Counted from the first letter of the stretch, positions 40,075-48,557 are shown. The stretch: 64,000 bases of DNA from Francisella philomiragia subsp. philomiragia ATCC 25015 (GCF_000156715.1 NZ_DS999311.1:212147-276146), one strand, 5' to 3'. The notes: generated by a model from the letters alone, not told the origin. Program-made: numbers and translations.

Positions 40075-41031
40075 CTAAGGGATTGGCACAGCCTTTAGCA
40101 ATTCAGTAATCACATCATCACTTTTAATACCATCAACATCTGCTTCAAATGTTAATAATATTCTGTGACGTAGGACTTCATATATAACTGCATGAACATC
40201 TCCTGGAGATACATAGTCATTGCCAGATAACCAAGCATGTGCTCGAGCTGCTCTATCTAATGCTATAGTTCCTCTAGGACTTGCACCAAAGGCAATCCAT
40301 TTTTTGATACTTGGACTATATTTTGATGGGTCTCTAGTAGCTAGAATCAATTCAATAATATATTGCTCAAGAGCTGCTGACATCTGAACATTCAAAACTT
40401 CTTTTTGTGCTGCAAAAATTGCTTCTTGAGAAATATTTGGGTAGCGTAATTTATGCCCTAATGCCTCACCTCTACTTATAGCCAGAATCTTTGCTTCCGT
40501 TTTTGGATCCGGATACTCAATCTTCACAAAAAGCATAAATCTATCTAACTGTGCTTCAGGAAGTGGATAAGTACCTTCTTGCTCAATTGGGTTTTGCGTA
40601 GCCATCACCATAAAAAGATTAGACAAAGGATAAGTCTTCTTACCCACTGTGATTTGCTTCTCTCCCATAGCCTCAAGCAATGCCGACTGAACCTTTGCAG
40701 GCGCCCTATTTATCTCATCAGCAAGTAATAGGTTATGAAATAATGGCCCTGACTGAAACTCAAAGCTCTGTTGCTGAGGTATGTATATCTCTGTACCTGT
40801 CAAATCTGCCGGTAAAAGATCCGGTGTAAACTGCACTCTATGATAAGAGCAATCTATACTTTCAGACAATGTTTTGATCGCGGTTGTCTTAGCCAATCCT
40901 GGAGCTCCTTCTACGAGTAAGTGTCCTCCAGCTAGCAATGCTATCAACAAGCGCTTATTTAAATTTTCTTGACCAACAACACGATTGTTTAAGAATTCTA
41001 ATAATTCTTCAAACTGATTATATACAGACAC
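40075..41031 (-). CDS. moxR: MoxR-family AAA+ ATPase
   Basis: The 318-residue protein has Walker A GAPGLAKT (42-49), Walker B LLLADE (101-106), the MATQNPIEQEGTYPLPEAQLDRF sensor region and a C-terminal lid. MoxR ATPases are chaperone-like remodelers that act with VWA proteins. In Francisella the homologous locus has been linked to stress tolerance. Translation starts at GTG with GGAGAG upstream. It is the first gene of the seven-gene operon and has a clear promoter (41065-41092). Confidence 0.93.
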   Translation of the reverse strand: MSVYNQFEELLEFLNNRVVGQENLNKRLLIALLAGGHLLVEGAPGLAKTTAIKTLSESIDCSYHRVQFTPDLLPADLTGTEIYIPQQQSFEFQSGPLFHNLLLADEINRAPAKVQSALLEAMGEKQITVGKKTYPLSNLFMVMATQNPIEQEGTYPLPEAQLDRFMLFVKIEYPDPKTEAKILAISRGEALGHKLRYPNISQEAIFAAQKEVLNVQMSAALEQYIIELILATRDPSKYSPSIKKWIAFGASPRGTIALDRAARAHAWLSGNDYVSPGDVHAVIYEVLRHRILLTFEADVDGIKSDDVITELLKAVPIP

Positions 41032-41064
41032 AGTCTCTCCAAAACCTCTTACCTTCTTTTGTAG

Positions 41065-41092
41065 AGTATAGGGGTTGTTATTAGTTTTTCAA
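41065..41092 (-). promoter_or_regulatory. sigma-70 promoter of the moxR-bat operon
   Basis: On the minus strand TTGAAA (41092-41087) and TATACT (41070-41065) are 16 nt apart, about 35 nt before the moxR GTG. A perfect 12-bp palindrome lies immediately upstream of the -35 element. Confidence 0.6.
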
Positions 41093-41104
41093 GAGCCTAG
41101 GCTC
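41093..41104. promoter_or_regulatory. perfect 12-bp palindrome abutting the moxR -35 element
   Basis: GAGCCTAGGCTC is a perfect, GC-rich inverted repeat in otherwise AT-rich intergenic DNA, between the divergent moxR operon and the lipoprotein gene at 41179. Its position directly next to the moxR -35 hexamer fits an activator or repressor site. The binding protein is unknown. Confidence 0.45.
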
Positions 41105-41115
41105 GATATAGCTAA

Positions 41116-41142
41116 TTTACAAAGACTTAATACTGCTATAAA
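41116..41142 (+). promoter_or_regulatory. candidate extended -10 promoter for the 41179 operon
   Basis: TATAAA (41137-41142) is preceded by TGC, an extended -10 form, with TTTACA 15 nt further upstream. The leader to the ATG at 41179 would be about 30 nt. Confidence 0.4.
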
Positions 41143-41178
41143 ATTTAAGCTATTAATCTATAAATTAGTATAATCCTC

Positions 41179-41610
41179 ATGAAAACTCTTAAATTATTGA
41201 CTCTTTTTATACTAGTAAATCTAGCTCTTACTAGTTGCTCTAACAACACTGATTTATCTAAGGACCTAAGTGCAACAGGAGACTCAATTGTAAGACTTGC
41301 TAACGGTACGCTTAGTGCAGAAATAAATAACACCAGCCTACAGAGTGTCTACAACGCCACTCTTTTAGCTTTAAATAATAATAGTGATAAAATAAAAACT
41401 AGCAATATGGACAATAATTCTGCTGAAATCACAGGCACATATACTGTAGACAAAGGCTTTTTTAATAAAGCAGGTATAGATAATTTTGATATCAAGCTAC
41501 TCAAGACCAAAGATGATACTGTAAGTTTATTTATTAAGATGGGTAAATTTGGAGATCAGCAAACTTCAGTTAACTTATTAGCAAATATCAGAAGCAATCT
41601 AGGATTATAA
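41179..41610 (+). CDS. DUF3568-type lipoprotein
   Basis: The 143-residue product has a lipoprotein signal (KTLKLLTLFILVNLALTSC, lipid-modified Cys20). The mature domain has SLQSVYNATLLAL, AEITGTYTVDKGFF and ADDTVSLFIK-like strands. This resembles the DUF3568 family common in Francisella, of unknown function. It is separated from pdxY by only one nucleotide, so the two are probably translated from one mRNA. Confidence 0.8.
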   Translation: MKTLKLLTLFILVNLALTSCSNNTDLSKDLSATGDSIVRLANGTLSAEINNTSLQSVYNATLLALNNNSDKIKTSNMDNNSAEITGTYTVDKGFFNKAGIDNFDIKLLKTKDDTVSLFIKMGKFGDQQTSVNLLANIRSNLGL

Positions 41611-41611
41611 T

Positions 41612-42463
41612 ATGAATGCGAACATCCCTAAAGTATTGTCTATACAGTCTCATGTAGCATACGGCTATGCGGGTAACAAAGCTGCTGTATTTCCTATGCA
41701 AAGACTTGGTATAGAAGTCTCTCCAATATATACAGTACAGCTCTCAAACCATACTCAATATGATTTTTTTAAAGGATCTTTTTTTAGTGCTGAAGATATC
41801 CAAAATATTATTGATGGAATGATTTCCAATGGTTTTCTAGAAAAGCAAGATGCCATATTATCTGGCTACATTGGTAATGTTGATATTGCTAAAGTTATAG
41901 CAAATACAGTCACTTTACTTAAAGAAAAAAAACAAGCTAGTCTATACTGCTGCGACCCTGTATTTGGTGACAAATATGATGAAGATGAAACAGGGCATAT
42001 TTTTGCATCAAATGACCATCCTAAAATCTTCTTAAAACACCTATTACCACTAGCTGATATAGTCACACCAAACCTATTTGAGCTAAGTGTACTAAGTGAT
42101 ACGACAATAAACAGTTATAATGATATAATCAAAGCATGCCAAAAACTAATTTCAAAAACCAAAAATAAAAAACAAATAATAATTACCACTAGTGTTTCTT
42201 TTGATAAAAATAAAACTGGTATAGCGATATATCAAAACGACAACTTCTCATATATAGAATCCGCTAAATATAAGGTCCAACCTAAAGTTAGTGGCTCAGG
42301 TGATATCACAGCAGCGATGTTTTTAAGCTATCTTCTAAAAGGCAAAACACTAGATGAAGCTCTAAACTTAGTTACCAAGTGCTTAGATGGTATCTTCAGG
42401 GTTACACACGAATTAAACACTGATGAACTAGCCTTAATACAAGCACAGGAGTACATCAAATAA
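41612..42463 (+). CDS. pdxY: Pyridoxal kinase
   Basis: This ribokinase-family enzyme phosphorylates pyridoxal in the vitamin B6 salvage pathway. The 283-residue protein starts with VLSIQSHVAYGYAGNKAAVFP, a PdxY/PdxK hallmark. CCDPVFGD binds ATP/Mg, and KVSGSGDITAAMF contains the catalytic Asp of the GxGD motif. The stop overlaps the next ATG by 1 nt (TAATG). Confidence 0.92.
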   Translation: MNANIPKVLSIQSHVAYGYAGNKAAVFPMQRLGIEVSPIYTVQLSNHTQYDFFKGSFFSAEDIQNIIDGMISNGFLEKQDAILSGYIGNVDIAKVIANTVTLLKEKKQASLYCCDPVFGDKYDEDETGHIFASNDHPKIFLKHLLPLADIVTPNLFELSVLSDTTINSYNDIIKACQKLISKTKNKKQIIITTSVSFDKNKTGIAIYQNDNFSYIESAKYKVQPKVSGSGDITAAMFLSYLLKGKTLDEALNLVTKCLDGIFRVTHELNTDELALIQAQEYIK

Positions 42464-43158
42464 TGGATCGTTATAGCAAAATCACAGATGTTCATCGCTA
42501 CAAAAGAGAAATCGTACTACTAAAAAGTCGCCCTTGTGCTTATGGAAAATGTACATTTTGCGATTATATATTAGATAATTCAAAAAATATCGATGAAATC
42601 AACACTATTAACCTTGATATTTTAAACAATATTACCGGAGAATTTGGTATTCTAGAAATAATAAATTCTGGCAGTATATTTGAACTTCCTCAGGCAACTA
42701 AACAGCGTATCAAAGAAATAGTCAAAGAGAAAAATATCAGATTATTATTTGTTGAAGCGCACTGGATGTACAAAGACCATCTACACAAAATCAAAGATCT
42801 TTTTGAGACTGATATCTTTATCAAAACAGGTCTAGAAAGTTTTGACAATCAATTTAGAGAAAAAGTATTAAATAAAGGCTTCTTTCATAGCTCTCCAAAA
42901 CAATTAAGTGAATTGTTTGATTCTGTTTGTCTTTTAATTGGTGTCAAAGGTCAATCAAAAGAAATAATAAAAAAAGATATTGAAATTGCTAAAAAACACT
43001 TCAATCACACAACTTTGAATCTATATGTAAACAACACAACATCAATAAAAGCAGATGAAGAGCTCAAAAAATGGTTCCTAGAAGAATACAAAGATCTTTT
43101 CAACGATCCTCAATTTGAAATACTTGTTAGTAATACTGATTTTGGGGTTGGTGACTGA
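42463..43158 (+). CDS. Radical SAM-type protein
   Basis: The 231-residue protein has a cysteine triplet C25-x4-C30-x2-C33 (PCAYGKCTFCDY), a spacing seen in Elp3/RaSEA-like radical SAM proteins rather than the canonical Cx3Cx2C. Later segments IINSGSIFELPQATKQRI and IFIKTGLESFDNQFR fit a radical SAM barrel. It is shorter than most members. The substrate is unknown. AGGAG precedes its ATG, which overlaps the pdxY stop. The link to B6 metabolism is only by position. Confidence 0.72.
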   Translation: MDRYSKITDVHRYKREIVLLKSRPCAYGKCTFCDYILDNSKNIDEINTINLDILNNITGEFGILEIINSGSIFELPQATKQRIKEIVKEKNIRLLFVEAHWMYKDHLHKIKDLFETDIFIKTGLESFDNQFREKVLNKGFFHSSPKQLSELFDSVCLLIGVKGQSKEIIKKDIEIAKKHFNHTTLNLYVNNTTSIKADEELKKWFLEEYKDLFNDPQFEILVSNTDFGVGD

Positions 43159-43169
43159 TGCGGCTTTAG

Positions 43170-43213
43170 TTGATATCAAAATACGCTCAAATATGATATC
43201 TTTGTAGTATAAA
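43170..43213 (+). promoter_or_regulatory. candidate lpxD promoter with paired TGATATCA sites
   Basis: In the 71-nt gap before lpxD, TGATATCA (43171-43178) and TGATATCT (43194-43201) are 23 bp apart, about two helical turns. TATAAA (43208-43213) lies just downstream as a possible -10. The pair could be an operator. The same core also occurs inside coding sequence elsewhere in the window, so chance is possible. Confidence 0.3.
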
Positions 43214-43229
43214 TATACATTTGGGGAAG

Positions 43230-44276
43230 ATGTTGCAGCACACTTTAAAACAAATCTCAGATACTCTGAAAGCAAAAATAATCAACGCACCTTCTGATGA
43301 AATCACTATTTCAGGACTTGATTACGCAGATTTAGCAAATGAAAATGATTTAACTCTTATAGATCAGCATGAACATATCAAACTTTGGAAAAACTCAAAA
43401 GCTGCTGCTGCTATAGTCAGTGATAAGATTAGCGATGAGTTAGCACAAATTAATAATAAACCGTTGTTAGTGGTAAATAATGCTGATTTAGCTATGGCTA
43501 AAGTATTAGAACTTTTTTCTGTACCATCTCCAGAACAGAATGGCATTCACGAAAGGGCTGTTATTGACCCAACAGCAAAAATCGGCAAAAACGTCTCGAT
43601 CGGTCCGGGAGCATATATTGGTAAGAATGTTGAGATTGGAGATAATACAATAATCTACGCTAATGTATGTATTTATAACGATACAAAGATTGGTACTAAC
43701 TGTATTATATGGCCTAGTGTTACAATTCGAGATAGAACAGTCATAGGACACTTCTGTAGACTATATTCTAACTGCTCTATAGGTACAGATGGGTTTGGCT
43801 ACAGACCTTCTGAAGATGGTAGAAGCATTGTCAGAATTCCGCATATCGGTAATGTTGTGATTGGTAGTTTTGTAGATATCGGTTCAAACACTTGTATTGA
43901 CAACGCTAAATATGGATCAACAATAATTGGTGATTATACAAAAATTGATAACTTAGTCCAGATAGGTCACAATGTCATTATTGGTAAAGGCTGTATGATA
44001 TGTGGACAAGCTGGTATCAGTGGTTCTGTAGTGGTTGGCGATGGAGTAGTTATTGCTGGTAATGCTGGTGTCAAAGACCATACTAAGATTGGTAGTGGTG
44101 CTCGTATCGGTGGTAAAGCTGGTGTAATGTGGGATGTCCCTGCTGGCGAGAGTCATATGGGATACCCAGCTTACAAAGATACTGAGTTAGCAAAGCAATG
44201 GATTGCTATCAGAAAACTTCCAGAAACCATGAAAAAACTCAAAGCGCTAGCAAAAAGTCTAAAAATCGATCTATAA
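43230..44276 (+). CDS. lpxD: UDP-3-O-acyl-glucosamine N-acyltransferase (stand-alone copy)
   Basis: LpxD adds the N-linked 3-hydroxyacyl chain in lipid A synthesis. From ATG 43230 the product is 348 residues. An N-terminal uridine-binding domain precedes a long left-handed beta-helix of hexapeptide repeats, with the catalytic-type His in [11 protein letters not shown], and a short helical tail. GGGGAAG is close upstream. The gene has no fabZ/lpxA/lpxB neighbours. Francisella is known to have two LpxD paralogues used at different temperatures; this isolated one fits LpxD2. Confidence 0.88.
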   Translation: MLQHTLKQISDTLKAKIINAPSDEITISGLDYADLANENDLTLIDQHEHIKLWKNSKAAAAIVSDKISDELAQINNKPLLVVNNADLAMAKVLELFSVPSPEQNGIHERAVIDPTAKIGKNVSIGPGAYIGKNVEIGDNTIIYANVCIYNDTKIGTNCIIWPSVTIRDRTVIGHFCRLYSNCSIGTDGFGYRPSEDGRSIVRIPHIGNVVIGSFVDIGSNTCIDNAKYGSTIIGDYTKIDNLVQIGHNVIIGKGCMICGQAGISGSVVVGDGVVIAGNAGVKDHTKIGSGARIGGKAGVMWDVPAGESHMGYPAYKDTELAKQWIAIRKLPETMKKLKALAKSLKIDL

Positions 44277-44652
44277 AGATTATTATCTAATTTTTTACTC
44301 ATTTAAATTTCTAATATCATAAATAAGAATTTCTGATATCCATTTTAATTATGATGAATTATTTATTTCCTACAAAACCACTCTAAAAGCTAATAGATAT
44401 ATTAATTTTATCTATTTAACATCTTTAGTTTTAAATAGATACTATACCATTTCAGTATACTCAAAGCCTTTATTTTCAATATTTTGACACGAATTTAATT
44501 TTTGATTTAGACTATTAATATGCTACAATTTGAACTGTATAATTAAAGGTAAGAAAAGACCTCTAAATCATTAATTTATAAGATTTTTTCTTTCCACTTC
44601 TTTTACAAAAAGGAAATAACACTAAAATACTAGAACTATAAGGAGAAGCAAC
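44277..44652. other. long intergenic region between lpxD and cydA
   Basis: This 376-nt stretch holds no convincing reading frame. It is very AT-rich. I see the cydA promoter at 44502-44529, a leader of about 115 nt after it, and no clear terminator for lpxD. The leader contains self-complementary runs (AAGAAAA near 44551 and TTTTCTT near 44587) but no recognised riboswitch. Oxygen or redox regulators could act here; I cannot identify a site. Confidence 0.6.
44502..44529 (+). promoter_or_regulatory. promoter of cydABX
   Basis: TTGATT (44502-44507) and TACAAT (44524-44529) are 16 nt apart, and TGC directly before the -10 makes it an extended -10 promoter. The predicted start is near 44536. Confidence 0.55.
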
Positions 44653-46407
44653 ATGTTACCAACGCTCATGTCTGTTGACTTAGCAAGATTGCAGTTTGGT
44701 TTAACAGCATCATTTCACTTCTTATTTGTTCCTTTAACATTAGGTCTAACGTGGATTTTATTCACAATGGAAGTAATGTACGTAAGAACAGGTAAGCAAG
44801 TATATAAAGATATGGTGAAGTTTTGGGGTAAATTACTCGGTATAAACTTCGCTCTAGGGATTATTACTGGTCTAACTATGGAGTTTGAATTCGGTACTAA
44901 CTGGTCATACTACTCTCAATCAGTAGGTGATATCTTTGGTACACCTCTAGCTATTGAGGGCTTAGCAGCATTTATGCTTGAGTCTACTTTTGCTGGTTTA
45001 TTCTTCTTTGGTTGGGATAAATTATCAAAGAAACAACACTTACTGTCTACATTCTGTTTAGCAATAGGTTCAAGCTTCTCTGCTCTACTAATCTTAGTTG
45101 CTAACGGTTATATGCAGCACCCGGTAGGTTCTGAGTTCGTTGCCTCTACAATGAGAATGGAAACTGTAAGCTTACTTCAAGTATTCCTAAATGAAACAGC
45201 ACAAACAAACTTTGGTCACGTGATAACAGCTGGATATACAACTGGTGCGACTTTTGTAATCGGTATCAGTGCTTTCTATCTACTAAAAAATCGTGATAAT
45301 GGATTCGCTAAAAGATCTTTAGGTGTTGGCCTAGGTTTTGGTATCGTTGCTTGTACTATGGCAATGTTCTTTGGTGATGCAAACGGTGTAGATGCATTTA
45401 AAGTACAACCATTAAAAATGGCTTCAATAGAAGCTGAATGGGATACTTCTAAAGCTCCTGCTGCTTTCAATGCTGTAGCTATCCCGAGCAATGCTGATCA
45501 AGAAAACCATTATGCAGTAGAGATCCCTGCTGTACTTGGTCTAATCGCTACTCACTCTACAGATGTAGAAGTCCCTGGTATCAAAGCTATCCTTTATGGA
45601 AAAGCAGATGCTAATGGCACTAGAGATCCTAATCTTGCATACTACAGAGATATCGCAACAGGTGAAACTGCTGATGTATCTCCAGAAGTAGCTGCTGCTA
45701 ACCCTGCTAAGTACGAAAAAGTACCTGCTGCGGTAGTTATGATTAGAGATGGTGGTTTAGCGTATGCAGATCTTCTAAAATGGAGAGAAACTGGTCACGA
45801 AGGCGATACTCCAGATGGTAGTTATGCTAACTATAACAATCCTGAATACCAAAGATACATGGGCTTCGGTAAGTTACTTGTACAAGTGGCTCAAGAGAAA
45901 TATGGTAAAGCTGACTCTGAAACTATAGCAAATGTTGCTAACGATCCTGAATTAGTAAAAGCAGCTGCTACTAATATGGTTCCTGAAGTTGTTAGCATAT
46001 TCTGGGCATTTAGAATAATGGTTGCTATTGGTTTACTATTATTTGCTCTAATGTTTGTTGGGCTAATACTACTTGCTAAGAACTCATTAGGTGGTACTAA
46101 ATTCAGCAGATTCGTACTAAAAGTAATGTTATGGTCAATTCCATTACCATTTATTGCTTGTTCAGCTGGTTGGTTCGTAACAGAGCATGGCCGTCAGCCT
46201 TGGACAGTATATGGAGAACTTCCTACTAGTATAAGTTCTTCAGCTCTTACTGCAGCAGATGTTGGTACTTCTATGGCAATCTTCTGTCTAATAGACTTGA
46301 GTTTATTTGCTGTATTAGTTTTCTTAATGTTCAAATATGCAAGACTAGGACCTAGCTCGTTAGGCACTGGTAAATACCATTTTGAACAAAACAAAAATGA
46401 TAAATAA
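44653..46407 (+). CDS. cydA: Cytochrome bd ubiquinol oxidase subunit I
   Basis: CydA carries hemes b558, b595 and d of the bd-type terminal oxidase, which oxidises quinol and reduces oxygen at low oxygen tension. The 584-residue protein is longer than E. coli CydA because of a long periplasmic region at about residues 255-440, consistent with an extended Q-loop. His22 (SFHFLF), the conserved MEFEFGTNWSYYSQSVGD and GRQPW near the C-terminus are present. AAGGAGAAG precedes the ATG. It is followed by cydB after 10 nt. Confidence 0.96.
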   Translation: MLPTLMSVDLARLQFGLTASFHFLFVPLTLGLTWILFTMEVMYVRTGKQVYKDMVKFWGKLLGINFALGIITGLTMEFEFGTNWSYYSQSVGDIFGTPLAIEGLAAFMLESTFAGLFFFGWDKLSKKQHLLSTFCLAIGSSFSALLILVANGYMQHPVGSEFVASTMRMETVSLLQVFLNETAQTNFGHVITAGYTTGATFVIGISAFYLLKNRDNGFAKRSLGVGLGFGIVACTMAMFFGDANGVDAFKVQPLKMASIEAEWDTSKAPAAFNAVAIPSNADQENHYAVEIPAVLGLIATHSTDVEVPGIKAILYGKADANGTRDPNLAYYRDIATGETADVSPEVAAANPAKYEKVPAAVVMIRDGGLAYADLLKWRETGHEGDTPDGSYANYNNPEYQRYMGFGKLLVQVAQEKYGKADSETIANVANDPELVKAAATNMVPEVVSIFWAFRIMVAIGLLLFALMFVGLILLAKNSLGGTKFSRFVLKVMLWSIPLPFIACSAGWFVTEHGRQPWTVYGELPTSISSSALTAADVGTSMAIFCLIDLSLFAVLVFLMFKYARLGPSSLGTGKYHFEQNKNDK

Positions 46408-46417
46408 GGAGAGATAA

Positions 46418-47614
46418 ATGTTATTAGATGTTTTACAAATTATCTCTTGGCTAGTTGTAGGAGTTCTAATATTCTTAGTAGCTGCTACTGTTGGTTTTGA
46501 CTTTGGTGTAGGTATTCTTGCCAAATTTGTTGGTAAAGATGACTACGAAAAAAGAGCTATCATAAATACAGTTGGCCCTACTTGGGATGGTAGCCAAGTT
46601 TGGTTTATTACAGCTGGTGGTGCCATATTTGCTATTTGGCCGCAAGTTTATGCTACAAGCTTCTCAGGTTTATATATTGCTATCTTACTAGTGCTATGGG
46701 GACTTTTCTTAAGACCGCCTGCTTTTGAGTACAGAAAGAAGATAGACAATCCTACATGGAAAAACTTCTGGGACTGGATGCTTTTATTAGGAAGTGTTAT
46801 CCCTATAGTTGTTATGGGTGTAGCTGTTGGTAACTTATACTTAGGTTTCCCAATATCTTATGATGATACTGCAAGATTAATATACGGCACAGTTACTGAT
46901 GGTCAATATCAGTCTATGTGGGTTACTTTAATACACTTATTGACTCCATTTGCACTATTATTTGGTATATTTGCTCTAAATATGTCACTAATGCATGGTT
47001 CAGCTTATGCTAAGCTTAGAACTGATGGTGTCCTAAGAGATAGATTTAGAAAAATCACAAATGTTACAGCGACTATCTACTTAGTTTTATTTGTAGTCGC
47101 AGCTATTTGGATTGCTCTAATACCAGGATATCAGTATTCTACTGGTGCAAGTTGTACATACGCATCAGAAGCATTACAACACCCATTTAGTGCTGGAGTT
47201 ATTACTAGTGATCACTCTTGGTATTACAACTTCACACAAGCTAAAACTATTTGGATGTGGTTTGCTCCTATCCTAGCTTTTGTTGGTGCATTACTTGTTA
47301 TCAAGTTTAACAACAAAGATAAAGATGGTGCTGCCTTCATAGCTAGTATGGCTTCTCTACTAGGCGCTGTATTAACAGTTGGCTTTGCATTATTCCCATT
47401 CATTATGGTGTCTAATGTAGGTAACTTCCAATATAGCTTAACAGTATTTAACGCAAGTAGTAGCCAAACTTCTCTAATAGGTATATTATGTGCAGCTGTT
47501 ATTATACTTCCAATCATCTTCTCTTATACATTCTTTGTGTATAAGAAAATGTGGGCAAATGGTCGTAGAGTATCTGCTGAAGAAGTTAAAGCAAACTCTC
47601 ACGAGTTATACTAA
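46418..47614 (+). CDS. cydB: Cytochrome bd ubiquinol oxidase subunit II
   Basis: CydB is the structural partner of CydA and has no heme ligands of its own. The 398-residue, eight- to nine-spanning protein has GFDFGVGIL, VGPTWDGSQVWFITAGGA and FLRPPAFEYR, all typical of CydB. AAGGAGAG precedes the ATG. A third small gene, cydX, follows after 12 nt. Confidence 0.96.
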   Translation: MLLDVLQIISWLVVGVLIFLVAATVGFDFGVGILAKFVGKDDYEKRAIINTVGPTWDGSQVWFITAGGAIFAIWPQVYATSFSGLYIAILLVLWGLFLRPPAFEYRKKIDNPTWKNFWDWMLLLGSVIPIVVMGVAVGNLYLGFPISYDDTARLIYGTVTDGQYQSMWVTLIHLLTPFALLFGIFALNMSLMHGSAYAKLRTDGVLRDRFRKITNVTATIYLVLFVVAAIWIALIPGYQYSTGASCTYASEALQHPFSAGVITSDHSWYYNFTQAKTIWMWFAPILAFVGALLVIKFNNKDKDGAAFIASMASLLGAVLTVGFALFPFIMVSNVGNFQYSLTVFNASSSQTSLIGILCAAVIILPIIFSYTFFVYKKMWANGRRVSAEEVKANSHELY

Positions 47615-47626
47615 GAGGAGACTAGT

Positions 47627-47716
47627 ATGTTTTATTTATTATGGATTACATCTGCATTTGTAGCTGTTGGTGCTGGTTGTTTCGTAGCTAGTAGAATCGA
47701 CAAAAAAGAAGACTAA
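47627..47716 (+). CDS. cydX: Cytochrome bd oxidase small subunit CydX
   Basis: A 29-codon frame starts at ATG 47627 with AGAGGAG about 7 nt upstream, 12 nt after cydB. The product begins MFYLLWITSAFVAVG, forms a single membrane helix and ends with basic and acidic residues. E. coli CydX is likewise a short, single-helix protein beginning MWYFAWILG and encoded directly after cydB. CydX is needed for stability and activity of the bd oxidase. Confidence 0.88.
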   Translation: MFYLLWITSAFVAVGAGCFVASRIDKKED

Positions 47717-47760
47717 TTTTCTATCTGCTATTTTCTTGTATTTTATTTCTTCTCTTTGAT

Positions 47761-47793
47761 ATAAAATTTTTTCATTCAAATTTTATTTTTTTA
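47761..47793 (+). terminator. weak AT-only terminator-like hairpin after cydX
   Basis: ATAAAATTT (47761-47769) and AAATTTTAT (47778-47786) form a 9-bp AT-only stem followed by a T-run. It ends just 6 nt before the next ATG at 47799, so it would separate cydX from the following gene only partially. Confidence 0.35.
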
Positions 47794-47798
47794 AAAAA

Positions 47799-48545
47799 AT
47801 GAAAAAAATAATATATCTAACTATCGCTCTATTTTTTGTTATAACATCTAATTGTTATGCAGATATTATTGTTGGAACAACTGGAGATTATGCTCCTTTT
47901 TCAATTTATGATAAAAACGATAATAAATTCTCTGGGAAGGATATTGATCTCATAAAAACTTTTGCTAAAGCAAATAATGAAGATATTAAATTTGTTAAAA
48001 CCACTTGGGCAACTGCTGAAGGTGATCTAAAAGACAGTAAATTTGATGTCTTTGTAGGAGGTATGACAATAACTTCTACTCGTCAAGCAAAATTTATATT
48101 CTCTACTCCATTAGGCTCTTTTAGTAAAGCTGCCATGACTAACTGCAAAAACTTACCTAAGTTCAAAAGCTTTGCAGATATAGATAACCCAAACACTCTA
48201 ATCATCGAAAATAGAGGTGGAACAAATGAGAACTTTGCTTTACAGAAAATCAAAAATGCTCAATTATTAATTATCGCTGATAATAAGCTTGCGGTTAAAT
48301 CTATCACCGATGGCATAGATGGTATATATCCAGATATAATGTTTACCGATTCGCCTGAAATTGCGTACCAGCACTCTATAAATCCAAATATTTGCCAAGT
48401 ACCAATTAAAGTTGATGATAGTATTTCATATAAGGCTTTTATGTTTAATAACACTCCAGCAGGGAAAAATCTCGCTAATAAGTTTAATGACTGGATAAAA
48501 GATAATCCTAAAATTCTTCATCAATATTTAAATTCAGAAAAATAA
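47799..48545 (+). CDS. Periplasmic family 3 solute-binding-fold protein, PheC-like
   Basis: The 248-residue protein has a signal peptide (cleavage near CYA|D, residue 21) and a type II periplasmic binding fold. GTTGDYAPFS, GGTNENFAL (GGTNE at 140-144), the following KNAQLLIIADN, and MFTDSPE...PNICQV match the layout of cyclohexadienyl dehydratase (PheC), which makes phenylpyruvate or phenylalanine, better than a transporter. No ABC permease or ATPase lies nearby. No Shine-Dalgarno precedes the ATG. The transport-protein reading remains possible. Confidence 0.7.
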   Translation: MKKIIYLTIALFFVITSNCYADIIVGTTGDYAPFSIYDKNDNKFSGKDIDLIKTFAKANNEDIKFVKTTWATAEGDLKDSKFDVFVGGMTITSTRQAKFIFSTPLGSFSKAAMTNCKNLPKFKSFADIDNPNTLIIENRGGTNENFALQKIKNAQLLIIADNKLAVKSITDGIDGIYPDIMFTDSPEIAYQHSINPNICQVPIKVDDSISYKAFMFNNTPAGKNLANKFNDWIKDNPKILHQYLNSEK

Positions 48546-48557
48546 AAGTTCTCTGAA

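Noticed and set aside
41145..41333. 62-codon minus-strand frame opposite the DUF3568 lipoprotein
   Set aside because: Antisense shadow of the lipoprotein signal and N-terminus; no ribosome binding site and poor codon pattern.
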